Numbered from the stretch's first letter, positions 7,337-15,996 are shown. The stretch: 64,000 nucleotides of DNA from Algoriphagus sp. (GCA_029945945.1 JAQSDM010000005.1:744001-808000), one strand, 5' to 3'. Notes: generated by a model not told the origin, from the letters alone. A program made the numbers and translations.

Positions 7337-7801
7337 ATGCCGATCATCCCATCTCCCCTTGGAAATATTCTGATCAACTCACGAGAGGGCTGTCTCTCCG
7401 AACTCCGATTTACGGATGATGAGCTTACGGGAGAATTATCTGACGAAGTGCTACTAGAAACCAAGAAGCAACTGGACGAGTATCTTGCCGGAAACCGAAA
7501 AATCTTCAATATCCCGATAGGGTTGGGTGGAACAGATTTTCAGCAGAAAGTCTGGATGGCAGTAAATGAAATTCCTTTCGGGCAGACGACTACTTATATG
7601 AAGATTTCGCAGAAGCTCGGAAATCCTGCAGCCATCCGAGCGGTGGGTGCGGCCATCGGCGCGAATCCGATTTTAATCATCTTGCCCTGCCACCGCATCA
7701 TCGGGACCAACGGGCAACTAACCGGTTATGCCGGAGGACTTGACAGAAAGCGATCTCTGCTGGATCTGGAAGGACATGCTTCTCAGGGAAGTTTGTTTTA
7801 G
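7337..7801 (+). CDS. ogt: Methylated-DNA--protein-cysteine methyltransferase
   Basis: This 154-residue suicide repair enzyme removes O6-methyl groups from guanine onto its own cysteine. The active site LPCHRII holds Cys118 and His119. The DNA-binding helix carries the RAVG arginine finger (Arg101), and the FQQKVWMAVNEIPFGQTTTY stretch is typical. It has no Ada-type N-terminal regulatory domain, so it is of the Ogt/MGMT kind. It lies 106 bases after the S24 repressor gene on the same strand. Together with dinB this makes a compact DNA-damage group. Confidence 0.92.
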   Translation: MPIIPSPLGNILINSREGCLSELRFTDDELTGELSDEVLLETKKQLDEYLAGNRKIFNIPIGLGGTDFQQKVWMAVNEIPFGQTTTYMKISQKLGNPAAIRAVGAAIGANPILIILPCHRIIGTNGQLTGYAGGLDRKRSLLDLEGHASQGSLF

Positions 7802-7944
7802 TGAGTCTTTAGTCTCAGTGTTCAGTTCCAGTTTTACAGTTTTTTTTTACGAACTGATCACTAAATACTGACCACTCCCAAATGACCACTTACTACTTAC
7901 AATTAATACAACTGCGACTACGAACTGTGACTGAATACTGATCC
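7802..7944. other. Non-coding gap rich in CAGT/ACTG words
   Basis: The gap between ogt and the RidA gene has no coding content. It carries many short ACTG/CAGT words, including 7853-7870, the reverse complement with one mismatch of the word at 333-350. No clear terminator hairpin is seen. Confidence 0.45.
7853..7870. repeat. Dispersed intergenic repeat word, copy 2
   Basis: ACTGATCACTAAATACTG is the reverse complement of the word at 333-350 with 17 of 18 bases matching. Both lie between genes. Confidence 0.5.
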
Positions 7945-8454
7945 TCAGTCTTCCAATTCCACGATCACCTCGATCTCCACTGCCATATTATTTGGCAAGG
8001 CTGCTACGCCAACTGCAGATCGGGCGTGCTTTCCTTTTTCGCCAAATACTTCCACCATCAGATCCGAGAAGCCATTGATCACTTTCGGATGCGCGGTGAA
8101 ATCAGGCGCGGAATTGACCATTCCCAGCACTTTCACAAATTGCTTGATTCGGCTCAAATCCCCGGTTGCGGCTTTCAAAACTGCAATTACTTCCAGCCCG
8201 GTTTCTCGGGCAGCCTGATAGCCTTCTTCCACCGTGAGCTCAGCACCTACTTTTCCATAGACTTTTGGCCCTCCGCCGGAGAGATAGAGCAGATTTCCTA
8301 CTTGTTTCCACTTGACGTAGTTGGCGATCGGAAGGCTTACTTCCGGGATTTCAAGACCCATTGCTTTTAGCTTTTCCTCGGGCGTCTGAGCATTTGCGAA
8401 AAAGGGAAAAGACAAAATGAGCGCGAAGGCGATAAGCAGATTTTTTACTTTCAT
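7945..8454 (-). CDS. Exported RidA (YjgF/YER057c/UK114) family protein
   Basis: The 169-residue protein begins with a clear signal peptide (MKVKNLLIAFALILSFPFFANAQ) and then a RidA domain. Visible features are NLLYLSGGGP, a YQAARETGLEVIAVLKAATGDLSRIKQFVKVLGMV core and the C-terminal HARSAVGVAALPNNMAVEIEVIVEL, which holds the Arg that in RidA contacts the imine substrate carboxylate. Cytosolic RidA deaminates reactive enamines; export of this paralogue is notable, and its periplasmic substrate is unknown. It is a single gene, divergent from a GNAT gene with an 83-base gap. Confidence 0.85.
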   Translation of the reverse strand: MKVKNLLIAFALILSFPFFANAQTPEEKLKAMGLEIPEVSLPIANYVKWKQVGNLLYLSGGGPKVYGKVGAELTVEEGYQAARETGLEVIAVLKAATGDLSRIKQFVKVLGMVNSAPDFTAHPKVINGFSDLMVEVFGEKGKHARSAVGVAALPNNMAVEIEVIVELED

Positions 8455-8537
8455 GAGTTTGAGGTCGATTTTCTATTTCTAAGCTAATCGTTTCTTTTTA
8501 CTTTTAAGATCTCAAACACCTATTTTCTCTTTCAAAA

Positions 8538-8999
8538 ATGGATCAAATTCAGATTCTCCCGTATTCGCCAGAACTCAATCCTCATTTCAAATCCATCAAT
8601 ACTGCCTGGGTGGAGGAGTTGTTTTCACTGGAGCCGTTTGATATTGCTCAGTTTGAAAGACCTGAGGAAGTGATCGTCAATCCGGGAGGTACGATTATAT
8701 TCGCGAAATTGGGAGAAGAAATAGTAGGAACCGTAGCACTCTACAAAACCGGCGAAGGCACTTTTGAAATGATCAAAATGGGTGTTTCTCCTTCTGCTCA
8801 AGGAAAAGGAATTGGGATGATTTTGGGAAAAGCAATCCTGGAGAAAGCCAAAGAAATGGGTGCCAGAAAAGTCATTTTGTATAGCAATACTAAGCTTAAA
8901 CCTGCGCTTCGGATTTATGAGAAATTAGGATTTTCATCAGTTATTCCGGAAGCAGGTAAGTATTGTCGGTGTGATGTAAAAATGGAAATAGATCTGTGA
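8538..8999 (+). CDS. GNAT N-acetyltransferase
   Basis: A single GNAT domain of 153 residues. The acetyl-CoA binding motif A is clear (MIKMGVSPSAQGKGIGMILGKAIL, with Q/RxxGxG/A) and motif B follows in LRIYEKLGFSSV. The substrate cannot be read from the sequence. It lies 95 bases before a universal stress protein gene on the same strand, possibly with a weak hairpin between, so shared transcription is uncertain. The ATG at 8538 is the only sensible start. Confidence 0.82.
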   Translation: MDQIQILPYSPELNPHFKSINTAWVEELFSLEPFDIAQFERPEEVIVNPGGTIIFAKLGEEIVGTVALYKTGEGTFEMIKMGVSPSAQGKGIGMILGKAILEKAKEMGARKVILYSNTKLKPALRIYEKLGFSSVIPEAGKYCRCDVKMEIDL

Positions 9000-9094
9000 G
9001 TTCAGATTATTATCACCTATAAAACTGATTTCTATCAGGTATTTTTTTAAAACGATTACGGAAATTCGTATTCAAACTTTAAGCAAGTAATACC

Positions 9095-9919
9095 ATGAAA
9101 ACGATCGTTGTTCCTTTTGATTTTTCATCCTATTCGGTAGCAGCTCTCAAAACTGCTCAGAAAATCAGCGCCAAGTCCGGAGCCAAAATCGTCTGTATCA
9201 CTGTTATCCCCTCAGAAATTGATTGGGATTTGCTTTCTGAAGAAGCGAAGAAAAAACATCCCGAACTACTTGAAGAGAAACAAGAAGCGATGGACGTCCT
9301 CCCGGAATATATTTCGGCAATAGCTCCGGCAAAGGCTCCAATTGAAACTATCTTTAGAATTGGTGTTCCAAATGAATTGATACTCAGAGTGATCGATGAG
9401 TCGAACGCAGATTTGGTTGTTTTGGGAGCATATGGAAAAGGCTATGTAGAAGGTAAATTTATTGGTTCAACACTTCAGAAAGTTCTTCGCAAAGCAAAGT
9501 GTCCGGTGTTGGCTGTCAAGCATGCCTTGGATGGAAATGATTTCAGGAAGATTGCCTTTGCCTCCCTTTTCGACGAAGGTGCTAAATTGGCTTTTGATAA
9601 AGTGAAGCCTTTGCTGAAGTTATTTAAACCAAGCATTCATCTCCTTTTTGTTAATACCCCTACAAATTTCATTCAATCAAAACTTGCAGAAGATGGGATT
9701 GTGAAATTCAAAAAAGGGAATGAGGAGATAAATTTTCATCAGGAGATTTATAACCATAATGACGTTGAAAACGGGATTATTGAATTTGCAAATTCCCAAA
9801 AAATCAATTGGGTAACCTTAGTTTCAGGGCATCATGAGACAAGTCCATCCTACCAAATAGGTACTACTGAGACTGTCCTTTTCAAAAGCGAATTGGCTGT
9901 ATTGAGTGTGAAAGTTTGA
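9095..9919 (+). CDS. Tandem universal stress protein (UspA family)
   Basis: This 274-residue protein consists of two UspA domains. The first (about 1-145) opens with IVVPFDFSSYSVAALKTA and carries the ATP-binding signature G-2x-G-9x-G-S at residues 111-125 (GAYGKGYVEGKFIGST). The second (about 150-274) has lost that glycine signature (SGHHETSPSYQIGTTE) and probably does not bind ATP. Such proteins act in the cytosol in stress survival; the partner is unknown. Its stop abuts the stop of the convergent outer-membrane protein gene. Confidence 0.88.
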   Translation: MKTIVVPFDFSSYSVAALKTAQKISAKSGAKIVCITVIPSEIDWDLLSEEAKKKHPELLEEKQEAMDVLPEYISAIAPAKAPIETIFRIGVPNELILRVIDESNADLVVLGAYGKGYVEGKFIGSTLQKVLRKAKCPVLAVKHALDGNDFRKIAFASLFDEGAKLAFDKVKPLLKLFKPSIHLLFVNTPTNFIQSKLAEDGIVKFKKGNEEINFHQEIYNHNDVENGIIEFANSQKINWVTLVSGHHETSPSYQIGTTETVLFKSELAVLSVKV

Positions 9920-10852
9920 TTACCAGAATCTGAATGATTTCTCGTAGATACGATCTCTGAGGAACCAGTTGTCAAATATATCTCGGGAGAAATGTATTTC
10001 GAGACCGACGTTGACAGTCATATAACCATCATATCGGTGGGTGAGTCCGGAGCCTCTTCGGACTCTTCCTGCGTTTTTTAAGATTTTTGCGACGTCAGGT
10101 TCACCGTTATCCAGGACGAAACTCGGATTTCGTATCGCAAGTCTCAATCGGTCCGGATTAGTGCCATCTCCGTTTACCCCATAGTCTTCTACTAAATCAA
10201 GGTAAAATTCACTGACATTATAGGCTGAAATATCATCCATATAATCCGTCAGCGTAAACCTGTAATTCCCTTCAAAAGTCAAATCCATGTACACATTGAG
10301 CTTGTATTTGAAGCCCAATCCCATGGGAAAAGTTATTATATAGCGCTCATAGGGATTGTTTTCAAGTTGAAGTGGGCGCAAATCCACCCATTCACCACGA
10401 AGCAAAGTCTCCGGATTGTTGGTAGACATTCCAAGACCGAAGAATATGTATGGGTTCCAGAGTGGACGGTGAATGTTTGGCACTTTTACCGGGTGCCAAT
10501 AGTATTCGATAATTCCGGTTACTTCCCAGTTTTGAGCGCGGAAATTCAGGTTTCTTGGAGGTCTGTTACTTCTGGGATCAGCAGGCGGATCAGATCCTGA
10601 CATTTTGATATAGGAAAAATCACCCCTTGCTCTCAGGTGAGTTCCAAAGGTATAATGAAAGGCTGCATTAGCATTCCAATCCGGCTGAACACCTTCATTG
10701 TATTTCCAAAAAGAATAAAGTTCTCCAAAATATTGAGTCGCACCCATACTTGCTGAAAAGGACCAAGGCTCTTCAAAACGGTAGCGGTAAAAACTCTGCG
10801 ATTGAGCAGACCAGCTAATTAAAAATAAGCAAATGAAAGCAAGCTTTTTCAT
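9920..10852 (-). CDS. Outer-membrane beta-barrel protein, DUF6089-like
   Basis: I choose the ATG at 10850-10852 because it is followed at once by a signal peptide (MKKLAFICLFLISWSAQS); an upstream in-frame ATG would add nine non-conserved residues. The mature part of about 290 residues has alternating aromatic and polar strands and phrases typical of Bacteroidota barrels (FSASMGATQYFGELY, NWEVTGIIEYYWHP, YIFFGLGMSTNNPE, FPMGLGFKYKLN, DGYMTVNVGLEIHF) and ends in an aromatic residue. The role is unknown. The family assignment is from general appearance only. Confidence 0.7.
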   Translation of the reverse strand: MKKLAFICLFLISWSAQSQSFYRYRFEEPWSFSASMGATQYFGELYSFWKYNEGVQPDWNANAAFHYTFGTHLRARGDFSYIKMSGSDPPADPRSNRPPRNLNFRAQNWEVTGIIEYYWHPVKVPNIHRPLWNPYIFFGLGMSTNNPETLLRGEWVDLRPLQLENNPYERYIITFPMGLGFKYKLNVYMDLTFEGNYRFTLTDYMDDISAYNVSEFYLDLVEDYGVNGDGTNPDRLRLAIRNPSFVLDNGEPDVAKILKNAGRVRRGSGLTHRYDGYMTVNVGLEIHFSRDIFDNWFLRDRIYEKSFRFW

Positions 10853-10902
10853 GTTTGGCCAACGGCACTTATGCAACAAAATACTTTACTACGAAAAATA
10901 GG

Positions 10903-11079
10903 CTATTTAATTAGATTTTCAAATCCTGATCTCATGTGAATATCTCTCTGAGGAAAGGGGATTTCCAGTTCCTCTTCACGAAATCGCCTGAAGATTTCGT
11001 GATTCAACTGATTATTGATCAATTTTGGTTTGTTGATTTAGTATGAGATTCGGACTTTCAGTTTAAAAAACTTCTTTTT
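10903..11079 (-). pseudogene. mscS: C-terminal remnant of an MscS-type mechanosensitive channel gene
   Basis: On the minus strand, the translation ahead of the TAG at 10903-10905 reads KLINNQLNHEIFRRFREEELEIPFPQRDIHMRSGFENL, which matches the conserved C-terminal signature of MscS channels (IPFPQRD[IV]H). Upstream in the same frame are KKKFFKLKVRISY and then a stop, so only about 60 codons remain and these are interrupted. No membrane part is present. It is a relic left by deletion. MscS channels release solutes upon hypo-osmotic shock. Confidence 0.75.
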
Positions 11080-11374
11080 ACTCCTTCCTTAACATTTTCG
11101 GGGCAGACGATTTAATAACCAAGATATTAGCAATAGCTGATGAGTTTCTTTGTTTTTCTCAGGCCACTAGATCAAGCCTTCAGCCTGATTTTTTAACTCC
11201 TCATTTAACTCTTCTTTCATAGAAATCCGCTGTACTTTATCGAAATTTCGTTCCTTGATATCTTTAAGAGATAGGTCAAAACTAATTTAATTTCATTTGG
11301 AATTCCTATTCGAAATATAATTCTGTTTTGACTCCATGAGATTGTGAGATTTAAAATATTTGATTGAATTTGGT
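11080..11374. other. Degenerate non-coding stretch, possibly more gene relics
   Basis: No intact gene is present. On the minus strand around 11170-11280 a short frame reads SFDLSLKDIKERNFDKVQRISMKEEL and on to a TAG. It is amphipathic and protein-like but has no start or recognisable family, and may be another relic. Confidence 0.35.
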
Positions 11375-11382
11375 TAATTTTG
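11375..11382 (+). promoter_or_regulatory. Candidate Bacteroidota -7 box (TAATTTTG)
   Basis: This octamer matches TAnnTTTG and ends four bases before the ATG at 11387. If it is used, the mRNA would have almost no leader. No good TTTG -33 box is seen at the usual spacing, so support is modest. Confidence 0.35.
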
Positions 11383-11386
11383 AGCT

Positions 11387-12928
11387 ATGAGTAAGCAAAG
11401 AGAAGAACTAGAACACAGACTGAGATTACGGAATATCAAGCTTTCTGATTATGAAGATATTCGGGAAATCATGGTTGCGATCTATAAAAATCAGGGTGGA
11501 GCCTGGACCAAGGAAGAACTGAAAAATCAACTTAAAGCATTTCCGGAAGGACAGATTTGCATTGAGGATAATGGAAAAGTGGTTGCTGCAGCCTTGAGTT
11601 TAGTAGTGGATTATGCCCGTTTTGGAGATAATCATACTTACGATCAAATCACTGGTTTCGGAAAATTTGATACCCATGACGATGATGGAGACACTTTATA
11701 TGGTACGGATGTATTTGTGCATTCTGATTATAGAGGAATGCGAATCGGCCGTCGCCTGTATGATGCAAGAAAAGAGCTTTGCGAAAACCTGAACTTACGT
11801 TCAATCATTGCCGGAGGCAGGATTCCCGGCTATTCCAAATATGCCGATGAAATGACCCCGCGTAAATACATTGATCTGGTCAAAAACAAAGAGATTTTTG
11901 ATCCGGTGCTTTCCTTTCAGTTGGCCAATGAATTTCACGTCCGAAAAGTAATCACCAAGTATCTTCCCCAGGATACCGATTCCAGAGCGTATGCGACTTT
12001 GTTGGAGTGGATCAACATCTACTATGAGAAAGACGAAAAACTTATCGGAAATAAGAAGTCAATTGTGCGTCTTGGATTGGTGCAGTGGAAAATGCGCCGT
12101 TTCTCCAATGTCGATGATTTGATGCAGCAAGTGGAGTTTTTTGTGGATACGATTTCCGGTTATAAATCTGACTTTTGCCTGCTTCCTGAGTTTTTCAATG
12201 CGCCTTTGCTAGCTGAGTTCAACGATATGGATGCCTCCGAGGCAATTCGTAATCTCGCTGATTACACCGACGAGATTGTAAGCCGAATGAGTGATCTCGC
12301 AGTATCTTATAACGTCAACATTATTGCCGGATCAATGCCGGAATATGACGGTAAAAAACTTCGAAATGTGAGTTACCTCTGTCGTCGTGATGGTACCCAT
12401 GGCAAGCAATATAAGCTTCATATTACACCTGATGAAGCTTCCTATTGGGGACTTCAGGGAGGAAATGGAATCAATGTTTTTGAAACAGACGCAGGGCGGA
12501 TTGGGATATTGATTTGCTATGATGTCGAATTTCCGGAACTGGGAAGGATTCTCGCAGAGCAAGAGATGGATATACTTTTTGTTCCGTTTTGGACAGACAC
12601 CAAAAACGCATTCCTACGGGTAAATACCTGCGCGAAATCTCGGGCAATTGAGAATGAATGTTATGTGGCGATTACTGGTTCGGTAGGTAATCTTCCGAAA
12701 GTAGAAAACATGGATATTCAATATTCGCAGGCCGCTATTTTCTCCCCTTCAGATTTCTCTTTTCCCCATGATGCGGTGGTTGCGCAAGCCTCCGAAAACG
12801 AGGAAACCATCATCGTCGCTGACGTAGATCTGGACTTGCTCACCAAGCAGCGCAAGGCAGGAAGTGTACGAAACCTGGAGCAAAGAAGACTTGACCTTTA
12901 TTCGATTCAATGGAAACAGAAAAAATAA
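11387..12928 (+). CDS. Fusion of GNAT acetyltransferase and nitrilase-superfamily hydrolase
   Basis: This 513-residue two-domain protein has an N-terminal GNAT domain at about residues 14-200 (FVHSDYRGMRIGRRLYDARKELC as CoA-binding motif, then IAGGRIPGYSKYA). The C-terminal carbon-nitrogen hydrolase domain at about 225-510 has the full Glu-Lys-Cys triad: Glu268 in LLPEFF, Lys343 in YKLHITPDE and Cys377 in ILICYDVEFPE. Nitrilase-superfamily enzymes cleave or form amides. The fusion is known across bacteria but I know of no established reaction for it. Its end overlaps kdsC by 19 bases in another frame, suggesting translational coupling with the Kdo pathway genes, though a functional link to Kdo is not established. 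Confidence 0.88.
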   Translation: MSKQREELEHRLRLRNIKLSDYEDIREIMVAIYKNQGGAWTKEELKNQLKAFPEGQICIEDNGKVVAAALSLVVDYARFGDNHTYDQITGFGKFDTHDDDGDTLYGTDVFVHSDYRGMRIGRRLYDARKELCENLNLRSIIAGGRIPGYSKYADEMTPRKYIDLVKNKEIFDPVLSFQLANEFHVRKVITKYLPQDTDSRAYATLLEWINIYYEKDEKLIGNKKSIVRLGLVQWKMRRFSNVDDLMQQVEFFVDTISGYKSDFCLLPEFFNAPLLAEFNDMDASEAIRNLADYTDEIVSRMSDLAVSYNVNIIAGSMPEYDGKKLRNVSYLCRRDGTHGKQYKLHITPDEASYWGLQGGNGINVFETDAGRIGILICYDVEFPELGRILAEQEMDILFVPFWTDTKNAFLRVNTCAKSRAIENECYVAITGSVGNLPKVENMDIQYSQAAIFSPSDFSFPHDAVVAQASENEETIIVADVDLDLLTKQRKAGSVRNLEQRRLDLYSIQWKQKK

Positions 12929-13485
12929 TTCAGGACTATTTCAGATTGGTTTCTGAAGAAAACTGGCAACGCGCCAGAAAGATCAAACTTCTCATTACAG
13001 ATATAGATGGTGTCCTCACAGACGGAGGAATTATCTATGACGATCTCGGCACGGAGTACAAAAAGTTCAATGTGAAGGATGGCTACATCGTCCAATACTT
13101 GCGAAAGAGTAAAATCATGATCGGTGCCATCACGGGAAGAGCTTCCCAGGTGGTAGAAAATCGATGTGAAGAACTGAAGTTTGATTTTCACTACCATGGT
13201 GTGAAAGACAAAGGCAGAAAGCTTCAGGAAGTATTGGAAACTTTGGAAATCGGGCTTGAAGAAGTTGCATTTATTGGGGATGACCTGATTGACCTGCCGA
13301 TTTTGGCAAAAGTCGGTTTTGCCATCGCTCCTTCCGATGCGCTGGAATACATCAAGCCACATGCTCATTATGTTTCTTCTTACGCCGGAGGCAAAGGAGT
13401 TTTTCGTGAAGTCGCTGATTTAATTCTCCATTCCAAAGGTCTTTTAATTCCCATCATAGAAAATTTATCCAAGAAGGAATCATGA
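12910..13485 (+). CDS. kdsC: 3-deoxy-D-manno-octulosonate 8-phosphate phosphatase
   Basis: This HAD-superfamily (type IIIA, capless) phosphatase of 191 residues has motif I LLITDIDGVLTDGG (nucleophile Asp31, Asp33), motif II MIGAITGR, a motif III lysine in KDKGRKL and motif IV FIGDDLIDLPIL. KdsC makes Kdo from Kdo-8-phosphate for the lipopolysaccharide inner core and works as a tetramer in the cytosol. Its start lies inside the end of the GNAT-nitrilase gene, and its TGA overlaps the kdsA ATG in ATGA, so the three genes are translationally coupled. The N-terminal 25 residues before motif I are longer than in many homologues. Confidence 0.93.
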   Translation: METEKIIQDYFRLVSEENWQRARKIKLLITDIDGVLTDGGIIYDDLGTEYKKFNVKDGYIVQYLRKSKIMIGAITGRASQVVENRCEELKFDFHYHGVKDKGRKLQEVLETLEIGLEEVAFIGDDLIDLPILAKVGFAIAPSDALEYIKPHAHYVSSYAGGKGVFREVADLILHSKGLLIPIIENLSKKES

Positions 13486-14330
13486 TTAGAAATACTCAAC
13501 CCATGAAAATCACTGAAGATGTGATTCTGGGATTAGATAAGCCAGTGCTTTTTTCAGGTCCATGTGCAGTGGAGAGTTATGACATTTGCCTGGAAATCGG
13601 GACGAAAGTCAAAACCTGGGCAGATGAAAATGGGTTTTCTTACGTGTTCAAAGCTTCTTTTGACAAAGCAAACAGAACCTCTTCCGGCTCCTTTCGCAGC
13701 ATCGGCATGGACAAGTCTCTGGAAGTTTTGCAGCGGGTAGGTAAAGCGCTGAACGTCCCTTTGGTTACAGATATTCATGAAAGTTACCAGGCTGCAGAAG
13801 TTGCCGAAGTAGTGGATGTGCTACAGATTCCGGCGTTTCTTTGCCGTCAAACTGATTTGCTTTTGGCTGCTGGCCAAACAGGAAAAGCAGTGAAGATCAA
13901 GCGAGGCCAATTTATGGCTCCGGAAGACATGCAATACGCGGTGACCAAAGTTCGCTCAACTGGAAATGAAAATGTCTGCCTGACAGAGCGAGGTTTTTCG
14001 CTTGGCTATCACAATTTGGTGGTTGATATGCGTGGTCTGCCTATTATGCGGCAGTTTGCCCCAGTTGTTTTTGATATTACTCATTCAGTCCAGCAGCCCG
14101 GAGGACAGGGAGGAACAAGTGGAGGACAGAGAGAATTCGCCCCAATTCTGGCAAGAGCTGCCGCAGCTACGGGAATTGACGGGTTTTTTATTGAGACACA
14201 TCCAGAGCCTGCAAAGGCACTAAGTGATGGACCAAACTTAATTCCTCTTCATAGAATGGGAGATTTTCTCAGGATGTTAAAAGAAGCATGGGTTTTGGGA
14301 AGAAAATATCAGGACTTCCAAGTGGAGTGA
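13482..14330 (+). CDS. kdsA: 3-deoxy-8-phosphooctulonate synthase
   Basis: KdsA condenses phosphoenolpyruvate with arabinose 5-phosphate to form Kdo-8-phosphate, the step before KdsC. The 282-residue barrel shows LFSGPCAVES, YVFKASFDKANRTSSGSFRSIGMDKSL, VTDIHE, VDVLQIPAFLCRQTDLL, VKIKRGQFMAPEDM, DITHSVQQPGGQGGTSGGQREF and FFIETHPEP, all hallmarks of the family. The start overlaps the kdsC stop by four bases (ATGA). An in-frame ATG at 13503 would also fit and would shorten the leader by seven residues. The order kdsC-kdsA matches sequential pathway steps. Confidence 0.95.
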   Translation: MIRNTQPMKITEDVILGLDKPVLFSGPCAVESYDICLEIGTKVKTWADENGFSYVFKASFDKANRTSSGSFRSIGMDKSLEVLQRVGKALNVPLVTDIHESYQAAEVAEVVDVLQIPAFLCRQTDLLLAAGQTGKAVKIKRGQFMAPEDMQYAVTKVRSTGNENVCLTERGFSLGYHNLVVDMRGLPIMRQFAPVVFDITHSVQQPGGQGGTSGGQREFAPILARAAAATGIDGFFIETHPEPAKALSDGPNLIPLHRMGDFLRMLKEAWVLGRKYQDFQVE

Positions 14331-14346
14331 TTCCGTAAACCTTTCT

Positions 14347-15996
14347 ATGAAAAAAGTAATAGTTATTGTCTTAGTAGTATGTGTGATTTTGGGTATAGTT
14401 TGGGTTACTCTCATCAATAAAAAATCAGATTTAACCGATGAATTACAAACCAGATTGGAAAGTGAAACTTCCGATAATCAACTAAAAATAGGGGATAGAT
14501 TACTTGGATCGAGCGAAGAGATTCGACTTTTTTACGAGGAAAGGGGTTTTGCTGAGGCTTGGTCTCAAAATGGCAAGCTGACCAAACTTGGAGAAGAACT
14601 CAAATTTGAAATAGCTGAATCGAAGTACGATGGTCTCAATCCTGAAGATTATCATTCTGCAGACATTGAAGTTCTCTTCCAGGCGATTTCAGATAAAAAA
14701 GGAAAGCTAAAAGCCAAGCCTTTTGCTGAAATGGCTGACTTGGATCTGATGCTAACGGATGCTTTTTTCGAGCTTGCGAGGGATCTTGAAATCGGAAAAA
14801 TTGATCCCAGCTCACTCAAGGCTGAGTGGGAACTTGGCGTAAATACTCCCAGTACCAACTACAATGAGCTTTTGAATGAGTCTATCCGAAAAGGATCAAT
14901 CAAAGACGGGCTCGAAAGCTTGTATCCCGATTTTAAAATTTACAAAAAGGGCAGAGAAGTAATCCGGGATCTGGATGAAAAAAGTAAAGTAGACACCTTG
15001 GTTTGGAAAACTGTCAATTTGGACAAGTCTCTGAAATTGGGAAATAGTCATGCTTCAATTCCCGGTTTAAGAGACAGGTTGATTTTTTGGGGATTCCTGA
15101 AACCTTATGAGGTTAAAGACGCATTAGTTTTTGATCCGGAGATGGAAGAAGGGCTGAAAAGATATCAGAAGAACAATGGGATGGAACCTGATGGGACAAT
15201 CGGGAATTTGACGGCAGAGAGTTTGAATAATTCTCCCTCAAACCTGATGGACATTGCATCGGTAAATCTTGAAAGATTGCGCTGGTTGCCGGATACGTTG
15301 AGAGACGCGGAATTGATCCTTGTAAACATCGCTAATTATCAATTGGATTACCTCAATAAGCTTGATACTATCCTGACAGCTAAAGTTATTGTAGGCAAGG
15401 AATTCAATGCTTCTCCAATTTTCACTGCACCGATGACCTATATCGCTTTCAGTCCCTATTGGAACATTCCTGAGTCGATTACAAAGGATGAAATCGTTCC
15501 TGCTGTGCAAAAAAATGCAAAGTACCTGGATCAAAAGAACATGGAAGTTGTCACCAGTTCCGGTGAAGCAGTCAATCCGAAATCCATTGATTGGTCAGCA
15601 GATCCATTTCCATACCTGATTCGTCAGAAGCCTGGAGGAGATAATTCCTTAGGTCTGGTAAAGTTTATGTTCCCAAATGAGCATAGCATTTATATCCACG
15701 ATACGCCTGCGAGAAGTTTGTTTGACTTGGAAAACAGAGCCTTGAGTCATGGATGTATTCGGATTCAGGACCCGGCAAAATTTGCGGCGCTTTTATTAGA
15801 AGACGATCCTTCCTGGACTGCTGAGAAAATCAATGAGGCCATGAATCAGGAAGAAGAGCAGATAGTAGAGCTGAAGAAACATATTCCGGTCGTTATATTT
15901 TACATGACTTTCTGGGCAGATTCCAATGGAGCTCCTCATTTCAGATCAGATATTTACAATCGCGACCAGGAAGTATTACTTGCGATGAGAAAATAA
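14347..15996 (+). CDS. Murein L,D-transpeptidase (YcbB/LdtD type), paralogue 1
   Basis: The protein has an N-terminal membrane anchor (residues 5-22), a scaffold region, a peptidoglycan-binding-like segment (LKRYQKNNGMEPDGTIGNLTAESLN, about 255-285) and a C-terminal YkuD catalytic domain. The active site is LSHGCIRI with Cys470 and His468, and an IYIHDTPAR segment supplies the upstream His. L,D-transpeptidases make 3-3 crosslinks in peptidoglycan or attach proteins, acting in the periplasm. A paralogue of the same layout follows 87 bases downstream. It follows kdsA by 16 bases, so it may be the fourth gene of that operon, linking lipopolysaccharide and wall synthesis. Confidence 0.88.
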   Translation: MKKVIVIVLVVCVILGIVWVTLINKKSDLTDELQTRLESETSDNQLKIGDRLLGSSEEIRLFYEERGFAEAWSQNGKLTKLGEELKFEIAESKYDGLNPEDYHSADIEVLFQAISDKKGKLKAKPFAEMADLDLMLTDAFFELARDLEIGKIDPSSLKAEWELGVNTPSTNYNELLNESIRKGSIKDGLESLYPDFKIYKKGREVIRDLDEKSKVDTLVWKTVNLDKSLKLGNSHASIPGLRDRLIFWGFLKPYEVKDALVFDPEMEEGLKRYQKNNGMEPDGTIGNLTAESLNNSPSNLMDIASVNLERLRWLPDTLRDAELILVNIANYQLDYLNKLDTILTAKVIVGKEFNASPIFTAPMTYIAFSPYWNIPESITKDEIVPAVQKNAKYLDQKNMEVVTSSGEAVNPKSIDWSADPFPYLIRQKPGGDNSLGLVKFMFPNEHSIYIHDTPARSLFDLENRALSHGCIRIQDPAKFAALLLEDDPSWTAEKINEAMNQEEEQIVELKKHIPVVIFYMTFWADSNGAPHFRSDIYNRDQEVLLAMRK

